From assembly GCF_020524905.1 (NCBI RefSeq), contig NZ_JAIVKI010000002.1, forward strand, positions 1 through 64,000: DNA of 64,000 nt, given 5' to 3'. The notes under the pieces are model-generated. The model worked only from the letters and a program-made list of their open reading frames with translations. It had not been told where the DNA came from and did not search any database. Below are positions 1-8,871 of this stretch, piece by piece. Each line of letters begins with the position of its first letter. The stretch's first letter is position 1. The translations under genes and the position numbers were made by a program. This stretch comes from Microbulbifer variabilis (lineage in GTDB: Bacteria; Pseudomonadota; Gammaproteobacteria; Pseudomonadales; Cellvibrionaceae).

Positions 1-906
1 CCTCGTAGAAAGTAATACCGCTGTTGCTGGCTTCTTTACTGTTACCAGTTAAAGTCCAGTCGGCGCCATCGGCACCGGTTACGCTATCCGTACCGGTGCC
101 TGCATCGACGCTACTCAGCCCACTAAAGCTAATGTCTGCAACATCCAGTGCGTTGCTCCCAGTAATGACGAAGGCTTCATCGCCACTGGTACCGGTCAGC
201 GCTGCGGTGATGGCACTGACAATGCCATCGAAGGTCAGCGAGCCCGCGCTGACTTGGTTATTGGTGCCGGTCAGGGCCAGGCCATCGCTGTAGGCGCTGG
301 CGTCCAGGCTGTCGTCACCGCCATTGCCATCCACGGCGGACATGCCGCTAATACTCAGGTCATAAGCCTCAACCTCCCCACCGGATTGCAGCACAAACGC
401 ATCCGTGCCACTGGTACCCAGTAGATTGGCGTTGACGGCGGTGAGGGATTCTACCTCGTAGAAAGTAATACCGCTGTTGCTGGCTTCTTTACTGTTACCA
501 GTTAAAGTCCAGTCGGCGCCATCGGCACCGGTTACGCTATCCGTACCGGTGCCTGCATCGACGCTACTCAGCCCACTAAAGCTAATGTCTGCAACATCCA
601 GTGCGTTGCTCCCAGTAATGACGAAGGCGTCATCGCCACTGGTACCGGTCAGCGCTGCGGTGATGGCACTGACAATGCCATCGAAGGTCAGGGAGCCCGC
701 GCTGACTTGGTTATTGGTGCCGGTCAGGGCCAGGCCATCGCTGTAGGCACTGGCGTCCAGGCTGTCGTCACCGCCATTGCCGTCCACGGCGGACATACCG
801 CTAATGCTCAGGTTATAAACCTCAACATCCCCATCGGATTGCAGCACAAACGCATCCGTGCCACTGGTACCTAATAGGTTGGCATTGACGGCAGTGAGGG
901 ACTCCA
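1..906 (-). repeat. Near-identical 453-bp tandem repeat inside the adhesin gene
   Basis: Bases 1-453 repeat as 454-906. Over the first 300 bases I see only about three or four substitutions; the last 150 bases differ more. A diverged relative of half a unit lies at about 907-1190. Each unit encodes 151 residues that divide into two related sub-repeats of about 75 residues, each containing L-x-GTSG-x-(D/E)-AFV and SG-(M/L)-S-(A/S)-VD. The array continues past the left edge, so the copy number is unknown. Confidence 0.95.
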
Positions 907-2920
907 CTTCGGAGAAAGTAATACCGCTGTTGATGGCTTCATTGTTCGTACCGGTTAAGGTCCAGTCGGCACCATCAGCACCGATTACGCTATCAAGGCC
1001 ATCACCTAAATTAACGCCTTCTACTCCTGTAAAGGAGATTGTATCAACCGAAAACGCATTAATTCCGGTTACTGTTACTAAATCAGTATTGTCAGAGAGT
1101 GTAAAAGTGTCGGTTCCACTGCCACCAATAACGGTACCAGAATTGGAAACCTGGATATTTCCCAATAAGTTATTTGTGTTGGTAATCTGATCACTGTCAA
1201 AAGGGTTAATGCCTACTGAGAGGAAGAAATCAGAAACATTAATAGTACCCAAATTGGTAAAGGAGCCTCCCGCATCAATCGTCAGACCACCGACTCCTGT
1301 AACTGTAACTCCAGTATCAATTTGGACACCATTAAATGAAGTCAGAGTGAGAGTGGTGTTTTGATTCCATGCAATAGAATCAGCAACAAGAATCCCATTT
1401 GAAAAATCATCACCAGATGGAGTCACGGCTCCATCTGGCCCTGAAGCGGTATTGGCATTAGTAACACTGATTTCCACATTATTATTCACCAAGGCATCTT
1501 GTACCGCTGTCACAGAGATACAATTCACAGTGCATGAAGCGGAAATCTCCATCCAGCCTGGATCCAGTAGCCAGTCACCTGTTTTCCCATCACCATGGCT
1601 AAGTGTGGAAACAAACATATCTTCCTCGTCGAGCTGAAGATATTGTTTGCCTGAAGTTTCTACAAAGCCACCATCACCGCCAGCAGCCCCTGACTCTGCA
1701 AGAATCGTCCCGGCAAACTCTGTAGTATTATCAGCCCATACGACAACCTTGCCACCATCGGCATTTCCAATACCACTAGCATTAATATTTGCCTCTTCTG
1801 TGACAGTCGTAAATTCGGCATTACGGATTTCTGGGTTAACCCCCTGGTAGTCCCCCCCGATAAGGACTTCACCACCGGATTCGACACCACGAGCATCAAT
1901 ATTCCCGGCAACAAAGACCTCATTCCCTAGCACCGCAGCATAGCCACCATGCCCGGAGTTACCTTTTACAATTATTTTTCCGGTGTGCTCAGTAGAATCG
2001 CCCTCTAATACAACTTCGCCACCTACTTTTCCTGATGCATCCAAAGTTCCGCTATTGACAACACTTCCGCCAGAACCAAATAAGCGGATTTTTCCACCAC
2101 TGGTATCAATACCTTGCGCCTTTACAGTGCCTTCATTATTCACCGCGGCTGTAAATAGATCACCAGAGACACTAGCCTCCATTAATACTTGGGCGCCTTC
2201 GATAGCTCCTTTATTTAGAACTGCACTATCTACGCCAAGCTCATTTTCCATTACCTCTTTGGTAACTTTGAGGCCAATAAGCCCATCCGCGTCGAAAGTG
2301 AGTATTGCTTCATCAGCCGCAGCCAGACTAACCAGCTCTGCACTGATTAATCCGGAAGACGCATTGGTAACCTGCTTTCCAACCAATAGCGCACTAGATG
2401 CGTTGATTACTCCCCGGTTTACAACAATGCCTGATGAACCATCCTCACCCTTAAAAATGAAATCGCCATTCATAAAGTCTTCCGGGCTCATATCGAGTCC
2501 AGAAGCTGTGATAGCGCCGACATTCACTGTCGCGGTTTCAGTGAAAAGTACTCCTCGGGGATTAACCAGGATTACATGCCCATTCGCCTCAATCGAACCA
2601 TGAATTGTACTCGGGTCCTGCCCCAAAATACGGTTGAGCACTATGGATGAGGAATCGGGCTGTAAAAACTTAACCAACTCTTCCGGACTTAAGTTAAATG
2701 AGTCCCAATCAATCGATAACAAATCGGTAGTCTGATCGATCGTTGTGGTTTTACCATTCACGTCAATCGTACCTTTACCTCCAGTCACCACACCACCCTC
2801 AGGGCCGGCATAAGCTACCGGACTCAAAAGTCCCGTGAACACTCCAGCATAAGCAAGGCTTGATAATTTTATTGCAGTTACTAATTTTCTTACTTCAAGC
2901 ATTTTCTTTTTGGCTTTCAT
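1..2920 (-). CDS. Two-partner secretion adhesin (TpsA, filamentous haemagglutinin-like), 3' end outside window
   Basis: A single frame stays open from the ATG at 2920 to the window edge (about 973 codons), so the C-terminus is missing. The start encodes a long signal peptide ending near AYA at residues 36-38. A TPS secretion domain follows, with the diagnostic LNR (residues 95-97) and NPRG (120-123) motifs. Beyond it are haemagglutinin-type beta-helix repeats, a GGKVVVWA stretch and a WLLDP stretch typical of large TpsA proteins. From about 907 leftward the protein becomes a tandem 151-residue repeat rich in Gly, Thr, Ser and Asp. TpsA proteins are exported through the outer membrane by a TpsB partner, here the gene 55 bp upstream. 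Role inferred: surface adhesin, or contact-dependent toxin carrier if the unseen C-terminus bears a toxin. The TPS assignment is firm; the function is not. Confidence 0.9.
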   Translation of the reverse strand, partial: MKAKKKMLEVRKLVTAIKLSSLAYAGVFTGLLSPVAYAGPEGGVVTGGKGTIDVNGKTTTIDQTTDLLSIDWDSFNLSPEELVKFLQPDSSSIVLNRILGQDPSTIHGSIEANGHVILVNPRGVLFTETATVNVGAITASGLDMSPEDFMNGDFIFKGEDGSSGIVVNRGVINASSALLVGKQVTNASSGLISAELVSLAAADEAILTFDADGLIGLKVTKEVMENELGVDSAVLNKGAIEGAQVLMEASVSGDLFTAAVNNEGTVKAQGIDTSGGKIRLFGSGGSVVNSGTLDASGKVGGEVVLEGDSTEHTGKIIVKGNSGHGGYAAVLGNEVFVAGNIDARGVESGGEVLIGGDYQGVNPEIRNAEFTTVTEEANINASGIGNADGGKVVVWADNTTEFAGTILAESGAAGGDGGFVETSGKQYLQLDEEDMFVSTLSHGDGKTGDWLLDPGWMEISASCTVNCISVTAVQDALVNNNVEISVTNANTASGPDGAVTPSGDDFSNGILVADSIAWNQNTTLTLTSFNGVQIDTGVTVTGVGGLTIDAGGSFTNLGTINVSDFFLSVGINPFDSDQITNTNNLLGNIQVSNSGTVIGGSGTDTFTLSDNTDLVTVTGINAFSVDTISFTGVEGVNLGDGLDSVIGADGADWTLTGTNNEAINSGITFSEVESLTAVNANLLGTSGTDAFVLQSDGDVEVYNLSISGMSAVDGNGGDDSLDASAYSDGLALTGTNNQVSAGSLTFDGIVSAITAALTGTSGDDAFVITGSNALDVADISFSGLSSVDAGTGTDSVTGADGADWTLTGNSKEASNSGITFYEVESLTAVNANLLGTSGTDAFVLQSGGEVEAYDLSISGMSAVDGNGGDDSLDASAYSDGLALTGTNNQVSAGSLTFDGIVSAITAALTGTSGDEAFVITGSNALDVADISFSGLSSVDAGTGTDSVTGADGADWTLTGNSKEASNSGITFYE

Positions 2921-2975
2921 ACCAGAACCCTACAAAGAGGTACTTTGTTATCGTTAGCGATTCAAAAATTCTTAA

Positions 2976-4946
2976 TCAGTTATAAAAAACTGAAAAATCG
3001 GCATAAATCGTTGGTTCATCCTCACCAACAGCAATATTGGTTATTGATGTGCTCGACATGATTGGCCATGCCATGGAGACTTTACTTGAGAACCTGTCGT
3101 CCCAATTGAATTTGAAAAGCACACCCGCCCCTGAGAATCTGGCCCAATCATCATCCAGTGTCTTTTCATAGTTATTAACAAAGCCATAACCCACATCAGC
3201 TATCAAGGCAACTTGCACAATATCGTTTAGACGCTGACCGAATAGCACCGGATTGATCACTTCGGGAAAATTCATATACCACTCTGCAGACAAAACAGCA
3301 CCTTTATCTGCAGAGAAATCTCTTACCGCAAATGCGCGCACTCCATTTGCCCCACCTAGTGACATCTGTTCAAATCCAGGTAAATTACTTTCACTATATT
3401 GCGCCCTTCCTTTTAAGATAAGCCTTGATTGCTCATCAACAAAAGGCATAGGAAGGAAAAGCAGTGAGCTGGTATTGATCGCTACTTTATTAAATTCATC
3501 CCCCCGCCCGGGTTCCACATCATTCTGATGCTCACCATATTGAAGATTTACATTCATTACATTCAACATGGAAATTAAGCCATTAGATAGGCTATCTAAA
3601 TAAATACCAACCTCACCGCCATAAACATGATCATTTGTAAATTCAATATTACCCTCAACCTCAGACTCCTTTTCAGTCAAGCTAAAGGATCCTGTTAAAT
3701 TAAAATCACGAGATCTTCTAAATTTACGATCAATGGATAGCGCATAGCTCTTATTAACACCTGATATATTTAAGGCGTTAATTATGCTTTTAGGATCATC
3801 CTTATTTTTTTCATCATATAATTCAAATTCATTGTAATCGGCCGATATTTCAAGCCTATTTCTAGACCCCCAAAATGGAAAGCTATATCGTATTTGCCCT
3901 AACTTTGATCCGGAGGAGTCACTGGACTCGAGATTAGACTTCAGATAATTCAGTGTTAACGCATCGCCAATTCCTAACGGGTTAAGCCAGTCAACCATTG
4001 TGTATGCTCTTTGATTGCCAGTATAAAGAGAGCCATGGTTATCCAGCCTAAATGAGGCTTTAAAGGAGCTTGATTCACGCGCCTTCAAATTAAGCTTGGT
4101 TTCACCAGGATTATCTCCCGCACTGAAATAACCAGTAACATTTAGACCTGGTAAATCATTGAGGAGGTATAAACCCTCTTCAATACTTTCATGATTAACC
4201 AATTTCCCTTTTTGATTTTCGAAAGGCTCTGCAAGTTGCTCCAGTGCATAACGCTTATTATCTTCAGCAACTACTTGCCCCAACAGCCCCTCCTGAATAG
4301 TGAACGTAACTACACCATCTTCGACATCTTGTGCAGGTATTTGTACCTGAGCCAGAAAAAGTCCCTGACGACGGTAGAAGTTAGTCAGCTCCGCAGCAAT
4401 CTCTTCAAGATCGGCATAGCTTAATCCACGCTCTTTATTTTGTTTTTCGATAACACTGACAAGTTTTTTGAGCTCTGCCGGGCCCAAGCCACCTGGGCTA
4501 AATTGGGCTTTCATATTGCCCAATAAAATTGCCAATTCCTCGAGGTTATCTACTGTATAACCGCTAGCGAGGATTTTATCCTCTTTCATATATTTAACGC
4601 GAAGTCTCTCTGCCATTTCTTCGACAACTTCACGCTCGATACCAAAGTCTGGATACTCCTCCAGCCGGTGGAATCTAAATTTTTTAACTGTAATTCTAGG
4701 GCCTTGATTACGCTGGGATATCTCGGGAATCTCGGTATTGAGATTTGGATCCTCGGCTTCATAGTTGCGTTGTAGGAAATCCTTGGTGACATCCGCCTCA
4801 TTAACGGTGGGTGTATCCTGATCGAAGGCCTGCCTTACGCGACTACGAAAGTTGGACCCCTCGTCTTGAGCATAAACTGGCAAATTTGATAACAGAAAAC
4901 CTGCACCCACAAACAGCGCCAGCTTACTTTTTCCAAGCCCAAGCAT
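2976..4946 (-). CDS. TpsB outer-membrane transporter (ShlB/FhaC/HecB family)
   Basis: The protein has 656 residues and an N-terminal signal peptide ending near VYA-QD (residue 26). Two POTRA-like segments lie at about 65-240, including a YRRQGLFLAQVQIP stretch typical of POTRA_2. A beta-barrel follows, with a GGANGVRAF segment (the conserved TpsB motif) at about residues 535-545. TpsB proteins bind the TPS domain of their TpsA partner in the periplasm and translocate it through the barrel. The gene lies directly upstream of the TpsA gene in the same direction. GGGGGAG sits just before the ATG at 4946. The protein is somewhat longer than the usual 550-600 residues because of an acidic stretch between signal peptide and POTRA. 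It is probably cotranscribed with the kinase upstream (70-bp gap). Confidence 0.9.
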   Translation of the reverse strand: MLGLGKSKLALFVGAGFLLSNLPVYAQDEGSNFRSRVRQAFDQDTPTVNEADVTKDFLQRNYEAEDPNLNTEIPEISQRNQGPRITVKKFRFHRLEEYPDFGIEREVVEEMAERLRVKYMKEDKILASGYTVDNLEELAILLGNMKAQFSPGGLGPAELKKLVSVIEKQNKERGLSYADLEEIAAELTNFYRRQGLFLAQVQIPAQDVEDGVVTFTIQEGLLGQVVAEDNKRYALEQLAEPFENQKGKLVNHESIEEGLYLLNDLPGLNVTGYFSAGDNPGETKLNLKARESSSFKASFRLDNHGSLYTGNQRAYTMVDWLNPLGIGDALTLNYLKSNLESSDSSGSKLGQIRYSFPFWGSRNRLEISADYNEFELYDEKNKDDPKSIINALNISGVNKSYALSIDRKFRRSRDFNLTGSFSLTEKESEVEGNIEFTNDHVYGGEVGIYLDSLSNGLISMLNVMNVNLQYGEHQNDVEPGRGDEFNKVAINTSSLLFLPMPFVDEQSRLILKGRAQYSESNLPGFEQMSLGGANGVRAFAVRDFSADKGAVLSAEWYMNFPEVINPVLFGQRLNDIVQVALIADVGYGFVNNYEKTLDDDWARFSGAGVLFKFNWDDRFSSKVSMAWPIMSSTSITNIAVGEDEPTIYADFSVFYN

Positions 4947-5016
4947 AACTCCCCCAAAATACTCATTTTTATAAAGTCGTCCCCAGTCTAAAAGGGAGGT
5001 GACGACGTATTTCTTA

Positions 5017-7647
5017 TTAATTCACATCCCTGACGATGCGAAAGCCTGTTAATTCATCCGCAAGACCAGCGTGAAGCCTTTTGGTTGTAGCGAGACAGCG
5101 GCTCATAGGATCTTGTCGATTACCTCCGAGTGCGAGTAACTCCCCTTCGGTGCCTCTGGCCCACTCCTGGACATTACCCACAGCATTTACCAGGCCAAAC
5201 CTGTTTATCGAACCGTCCTGAGCGGGCACCAACTCGACACCTTTCTCGATACCACCGTATTTTAAGTGACAATTGCGATCTGCTACTTCTTCCTGGCCAT
5301 TGGCACTGGCTGCGGCAAACCATTCCTGCTCAGTGGGAAGACGATAATGGTATCCGGTCTCCTCGGATAACCAGCTGAGATAGGCTTCTGCGTCTTGAAG
5401 AGTTAAGTTATTGGCTGGCAAATCGCCCACAGCGATATCTAAAGCTCCACACTGCTTGGTTGCACTGCAGTAGTAACTCAGGTCACGATTGCTTACTTCA
5501 TACTTACTCACAGCCAGGGGTCGACCACTCACCCCTCTGACAACCACCATTGCCGGTCCTTTGGTGCCATCGGCAAGGCGATCACGGCAGCTGTAACGCG
5601 CCCCTCTACCACCACTACCTGGCACCAGGTGACCGCAAAAATCCAGCTTGAATTCTTTGAGAGGCTGATAACCCGGCAGAAGCGCCCTAAATTCATCGAC
5701 CAGTGTCTGTGTTCTTAGCGGGTCTTCTACAGCCAGTTTAGTGACGCAGTTACTGAGCTCGCCACCAACAACCGGGCGAATCTGCCTGGCTTTAACGCTG
5801 TCCAGCTTTGCTAACTGTGATAACTGGGCTCCCACCGCAACGACATTCATATCAAAACCACAGGTGAGAGCGGCTTCCATATTGGTCAGCACAGTATCAA
5901 TTTGTTTATTTTTTATGGCATCCAGCCGACGGCGTTCAGCCCGTTCTTCTGCAAGTCGGGTGCGCTCTGCCTCACGTTCAACCTCCAGACGTTCGGCCTC
6001 CAGACGAGCTCGAAGATTCTCTCGATCAGTAGCTAACTGGGATTTAATCGCCACAGCCTGACTGGATACGCCATACCAGCTCGCGGCGCTTTCCAACATG
6101 GAGTCCGCTTGATCCAGGTTACCCAGGTTTAACTGACCTGTAGCAGCGGCAAGGAAGAGTTCTGAAATCTCACGACGTTTATTATCGAGAAACTCTTCGT
6201 CACTAGAATTAAGCTCCGAGTACTCATGCAGTTCGATACGGAGATCCTTTTCCCAAGCAGGAGTGAGGATACTCAGAGAGACCAGGCGATTTATCGCTTC
6301 TTTCTTGTCGCTAATTCGCCGCTGCAACAGCTCCTCCTGGAGCTTTTTCTCCAATTCGACTTTTACCCTTGCCTGTTCAGCCGTATTTTGCTGCTCCAAG
6401 TGGCTATAACCCACACCGGCCCCTACAAGTACCATGGCAAAGGCACCACCCAGTACCCATTTCCAGGTAGTGCTGACAAAAAATGCCTGGACGAATTTCT
6501 CTACAGAATCTGTGCGCTCTTCCCGTGTAAGCTGCAAAGCGGCTTCGAGGGCACGCCATTCCCGTCGGTTTAAGCCCTTGATACGCTTGGGCCGCAGCTT
6601 CTTCTCCAATGCTTTATCGGCGGGAACCTTGTCATAGGGATGCCTACCACAAAACAGCTCGTAGGCTACACAACCTAGGGCATAGACATCATCAGAAGGG
6701 GCAGGCTCTCCCCCTTTGAGCATCTCATAACTAGCATAAGCCGGGGTCAGTGCTCCCAGGCTTCCAGCATCAAAGACCGTAGTTTCACCGGTTTTGTTGG
6801 CGATCCCCCCTTCAGAGACCGCCCTGGCAATACCAAAGTCAAAAACCTTTGCGCCCTTCTTACTGGTGACAAAGATATTGCCGGGCTTAAAGTCTGAATG
6901 GACAATCTTATGCGAATGGGCGTAGATCAGGGCCTGGGAAATATCAGAAAAGACAGATCGGGCCTTTTCCGGCCCCAGACCGACATCAGCGTGCTCTCGC
7001 AAGAGCTTGTCAAGCGGAGCACCCTCAAGGAACTCCATCGTCATAAAGACCCGGTCACCATCACGGTCGAAATCGTAGACGGTTACGATATTAGGGTGAG
7101 CCAGTGTCTGTGACTTACGTGCTTCACGCTGCAGAGAAATAAAAGCATCGGGATGTTTTTGGAAGTCATCATTTAACAGTTTAATCGCCACGTAGGGCTC
7201 ACTGTCATTGGCTTCCAGCTTACGGCGATCCAGAGCCTTATAAACAGCTCCCATCCCGCCAACGCCGAGGAGTTTATCCAGCTCAAAACGCCCTTTGATA
7301 ACCGTTTTGGTAACAGCACCAGAAGACAGAGGCTCAAAAGAGTCTGGGGGGTCAATGGGGTTTGCAGGGATTCCACCAGAGAGTTGGCCGGTCTCTCTCT
7401 TTTTTCCAGTATTCTTTCGCGGCGCGGGACTAAAGACTGTAGCGTCCGCATTGAAGCCAGCTGCAGCGGAAGGCAGTACTGCCTGGGCTCCACGTACTGG
7501 TGGATGATCATTTTTCCCTGTGGAGTCCTGATGGACAACGACCGTTACATCGCCATCATCTGTCAGTCCCTTCTTAGATTTATCCGGACCGGGCAGATTG
7601 CCGTTCGGCCGAACAACACGTGTCTTATCGTTCAATTCCGCCTCCAT
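5017..7647 (-). CDS. ppkA: PpkA-like membrane Ser/Thr protein kinase with C-terminal FGE/SUMF1-type domain
   Basis: I prefer the ATG at 7647 (876 residues). The frame is open to a TTG at 7686, but a TTGACA box at 7703-7708 would then leave no leader. Visible kinase parts: glycine loop GVGGMGAVY (about 128), VAIK lysine (about 156), HSDFKPGN catalytic loop (about 250-257), DFG (about 270). The catalytic loop has Ser where RD kinases have Arg. A membrane segment (VLGGAFAMVLVGAGVGY) follows at about 400-420, then a charged coiled coil. The last 240 residues form a formylglycine-generating-enzyme-like domain (YEVSNRDLSYYC, YRLPTEQEW, GNVQEW, GFRIVRD). PpkA kinases of T6SS phosphorylate Fha proteins and are opposed by PppA; both partners are in this window. 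It reads divergently from hcp and heads the tpsB-tpsA pair. The PpkA name is by domain and context. Confidence 0.85.
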   Translation of the reverse strand: MEAELNDKTRVVRPNGNLPGPDKSKKGLTDDGDVTVVVHQDSTGKNDHPPVRGAQAVLPSAAAGFNADATVFSPAPRKNTGKKRETGQLSGGIPANPIDPPDSFEPLSSGAVTKTVIKGRFELDKLLGVGGMGAVYKALDRRKLEANDSEPYVAIKLLNDDFQKHPDAFISLQREARKSQTLAHPNIVTVYDFDRDGDRVFMTMEFLEGAPLDKLLREHADVGLGPEKARSVFSDISQALIYAHSHKIVHSDFKPGNIFVTSKKGAKVFDFGIARAVSEGGIANKTGETTVFDAGSLGALTPAYASYEMLKGGEPAPSDDVYALGCVAYELFCGRHPYDKVPADKALEKKLRPKRIKGLNRREWRALEAALQLTREERTDSVEKFVQAFFVSTTWKWVLGGAFAMVLVGAGVGYSHLEQQNTAEQARVKVELEKKLQEELLQRRISDKKEAINRLVSLSILTPAWEKDLRIELHEYSELNSSDEEFLDNKRREISELFLAAATGQLNLGNLDQADSMLESAASWYGVSSQAVAIKSQLATDRENLRARLEAERLEVEREAERTRLAEERAERRRLDAIKNKQIDTVLTNMEAALTCGFDMNVVAVGAQLSQLAKLDSVKARQIRPVVGGELSNCVTKLAVEDPLRTQTLVDEFRALLPGYQPLKEFKLDFCGHLVPGSGGRGARYSCRDRLADGTKGPAMVVVRGVSGRPLAVSKYEVSNRDLSYYCSATKQCGALDIAVGDLPANNLTLQDAEAYLSWLSEETGYHYRLPTEQEWFAAASANGQEEVADRNCHLKYGGIEKGVELVPAQDGSINRFGLVNAVGNVQEWARGTEGELLALGGNRQDPMSRCLATTKRLHAGLADELTGFRIVRDVN

Positions 7648-7702
7648 GGGAAAGCTTTTCGACACACCTATAGACTGTAACAACAAAATGCTACAGACCG
7701 GT

Positions 7703-7708
7703 TGTCAA
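7703..7708 (-). promoter_or_regulatory. Possible -35 box for the kinase-tpsB-tpsA operon
   Basis: The minus strand carries a perfect TTGACA. The region 16-18 bp downstream (around 7680-7686) has only a poor -10 match (TGTTGT). The position fits the ATG at 7647 with a short leader. Weak evidence. Confidence 0.25.
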
Positions 7709-7992
7709 GCTAAATAGGGGACAAAGTATATAGAACAGCCCTATAGGCAACAATGAAGGGATAAGCGAATAAGATCGGCTATAAACCGTTTTGAACAAAC
7801 CACTCAACAAATACAGGGTGTGCGGAGAACCAAATATCCAGCACAAGTCATTACACTGCCTTACAGCCAGAGATGGCGGGCCAGAAACCTAATTCTAAAA
7901 TATTCAACTATGTGAATACCATTAACAATTCTTAATTTTTCAAGAACCCAGCTTGCCTTCTAGGCCATAGATCCTTCTAGCCGTTAGAAAAT

Positions 7993-8076
7993 TAATTAGT
8001 GTCAGAGTCGAATAAGCGCAGACGGCATACCCCCAACAATCAACTCTATCCCCTAACTAATTAGTGCCAGAGTCGA
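7993..8076 (+). repeat. Pair of 19-bp direct repeats (TAATTAGTGYCAGAGTCGA)
   Basis: TAATTAGTGTCAGAGTCGA at 7993-8011 recurs with one change (T to C) at 8058-8076, a 65-bp period. Both copies are followed within 12 bases by AATAAGC. They may be operator half-sites for hcp, or copies of a dispersed repeat of the kind mobilised by RAYT transposases; the sequence alone does not decide. Confidence 0.8.
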
Positions 8077-8224
8077 TTTAATAAGCTAAAAATTCGGTTT
8101 TTTTTTGTATTTCCCTCTGTTTAAATCACCTCAGTTGTCATTGCGACACCACCTGAGCTGCTGCACTAGTGTGGTAGTGAGGAATTAATCAACTACTTCT
8201 CAAGCCAACAAAGAGGGATTTCCC

Positions 8225-8713
8225 ATGGCTATTTACATGAACTTCAACAAACTAGCCACCAAAGGTAATGTTACCGCCAAAGGTTATGAAGACTGGATCG
8301 AAGTTGACAGCTTCAACTTTGGTGTTGGTCGCGGTATCACCATGGAAGCCGGTGCTACCTCCAACCGCGAAGCCTCTCGCCCAAGCCTGAGCGAAGTTAC
8401 CTTCACTAAGCGCATTGACGCATCCTCAGGCGGCTTGTTCAAAGCTTCTGTTACTGGTGACGAAGGTGTGCCTGTTGAAATCCACGTTGTACAAACTGGT
8501 GCTAACTCTGTAGAAAAGTATGCAGTTTACAAGCTGGAAAACGTACTGATTTCTTCCTACAGCATTGGTGCTTCTGCTGGTGGCGCTCCTCAAGAGGCTA
8601 TCTCACTGAGCTTTGCCAAAATTGAGGCTGACCTCAACCATGCAGACAAATCCAATAAGAACCCCAAAAACATGCGTGTTGGATACGACCTCACTACTGC
8701 TACCCCGCTGTAA
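8225..8713 (+). CDS. hcp: Hcp, T6SS inner-tube protein (TssD)
   Basis: The 162-residue product matches the Hcp1 family throughout: an AIYMNF start, KGYEDWIEVDSFNFGVGRG, a positively charged KRIDASSGGLFKA segment, and a C-terminal SLSFAKIE strand. Hcp forms stacked hexameric rings inside the contractile sheath and is expelled with VgrG; it also carries small effectors. Length is typical. The start has a good AGAGGG ribosome site. It heads the plus-strand run hcp-vgrG-DUF6931-PAAR and is separated from vgrG by 158 bp containing stem-loops, which would suit much higher expression of hcp than of the downstream genes. Its codons look like those of a highly expressed gene (inference). Confidence 0.97.
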   Translation: MAIYMNFNKLATKGNVTAKGYEDWIEVDSFNFGVGRGITMEAGATSNREASRPSLSEVTFTKRIDASSGGLFKASVTGDEGVPVEIHVVQTGANSVEKYAVYKLENVLISSYSIGASAGGAPQEAISLSFAKIEADLNHADKSNKNPKNMRVGYDLTTATPL

Positions 8714-8749
8714 TAGGTCTACCCCCCCTTTTTGGGAGAAAGATGGCCT

Positions 8750-8815
8750 GCAGAATTCTGCGGGCTATCTACAGGTCTTTAGCTGAGTGCTTATTGAGTT
8801 TTCAGCTAAAGATCT
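8750..8815 (+). other. Two RNA stem-loops between hcp and vgrG
   Basis: A short GC-rich hairpin is built around the palindrome GCAGAATTCTGC (8750-8761). A second has 14-base arms at 8773-8786 and 8802-8815 (AGGTCTTTAGCTGA against TCAGCTAAAGATCT, one G-U pair) with a 15-base loop. No T-run follows either one, so they look like transcript-stabilising or attenuating elements rather than full terminators. Confidence 0.6.
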
Positions 8816-8871
8816 GCAAATCTGCTAGTTCTCATTTCTTTCAGGCACCGTAGGGATAGTTGGGGCTGCCC

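Larger units (their letters stand above)
7648..8224. other. Divergent intergenic region between the kinase and hcp
   Basis: This 577-bp A+T-rich stretch separates two divergent operons and has no credible gene. It holds a pair of 19-bp direct repeats (7993-8011 and 8058-8076), a T-rich tract near 8098-8106, and short inverted repeats around 8127-8180 (CTCAG/CTGAG, CACTAGTG) close to where an hcp promoter would be expected. No clear sigma-70 or sigma-54 promoter could be fixed by eye. The hcp ribosome binding site is AAGAGGG, about 8 bases before its ATG. Confidence 0.6.

Noticed and set aside
1-906. Regular repeats that could suggest a CRISPR array
   Set aside because: The period is 453 bp with no unique spacers, and the repeats are in frame inside a long coding sequence.
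1983-2603. 206-codon open frame on the plus strand
   Set aside because: It lies entirely antisense to the TpsA gene, whose minus frame encodes the conserved TPS and beta-helix motifs.
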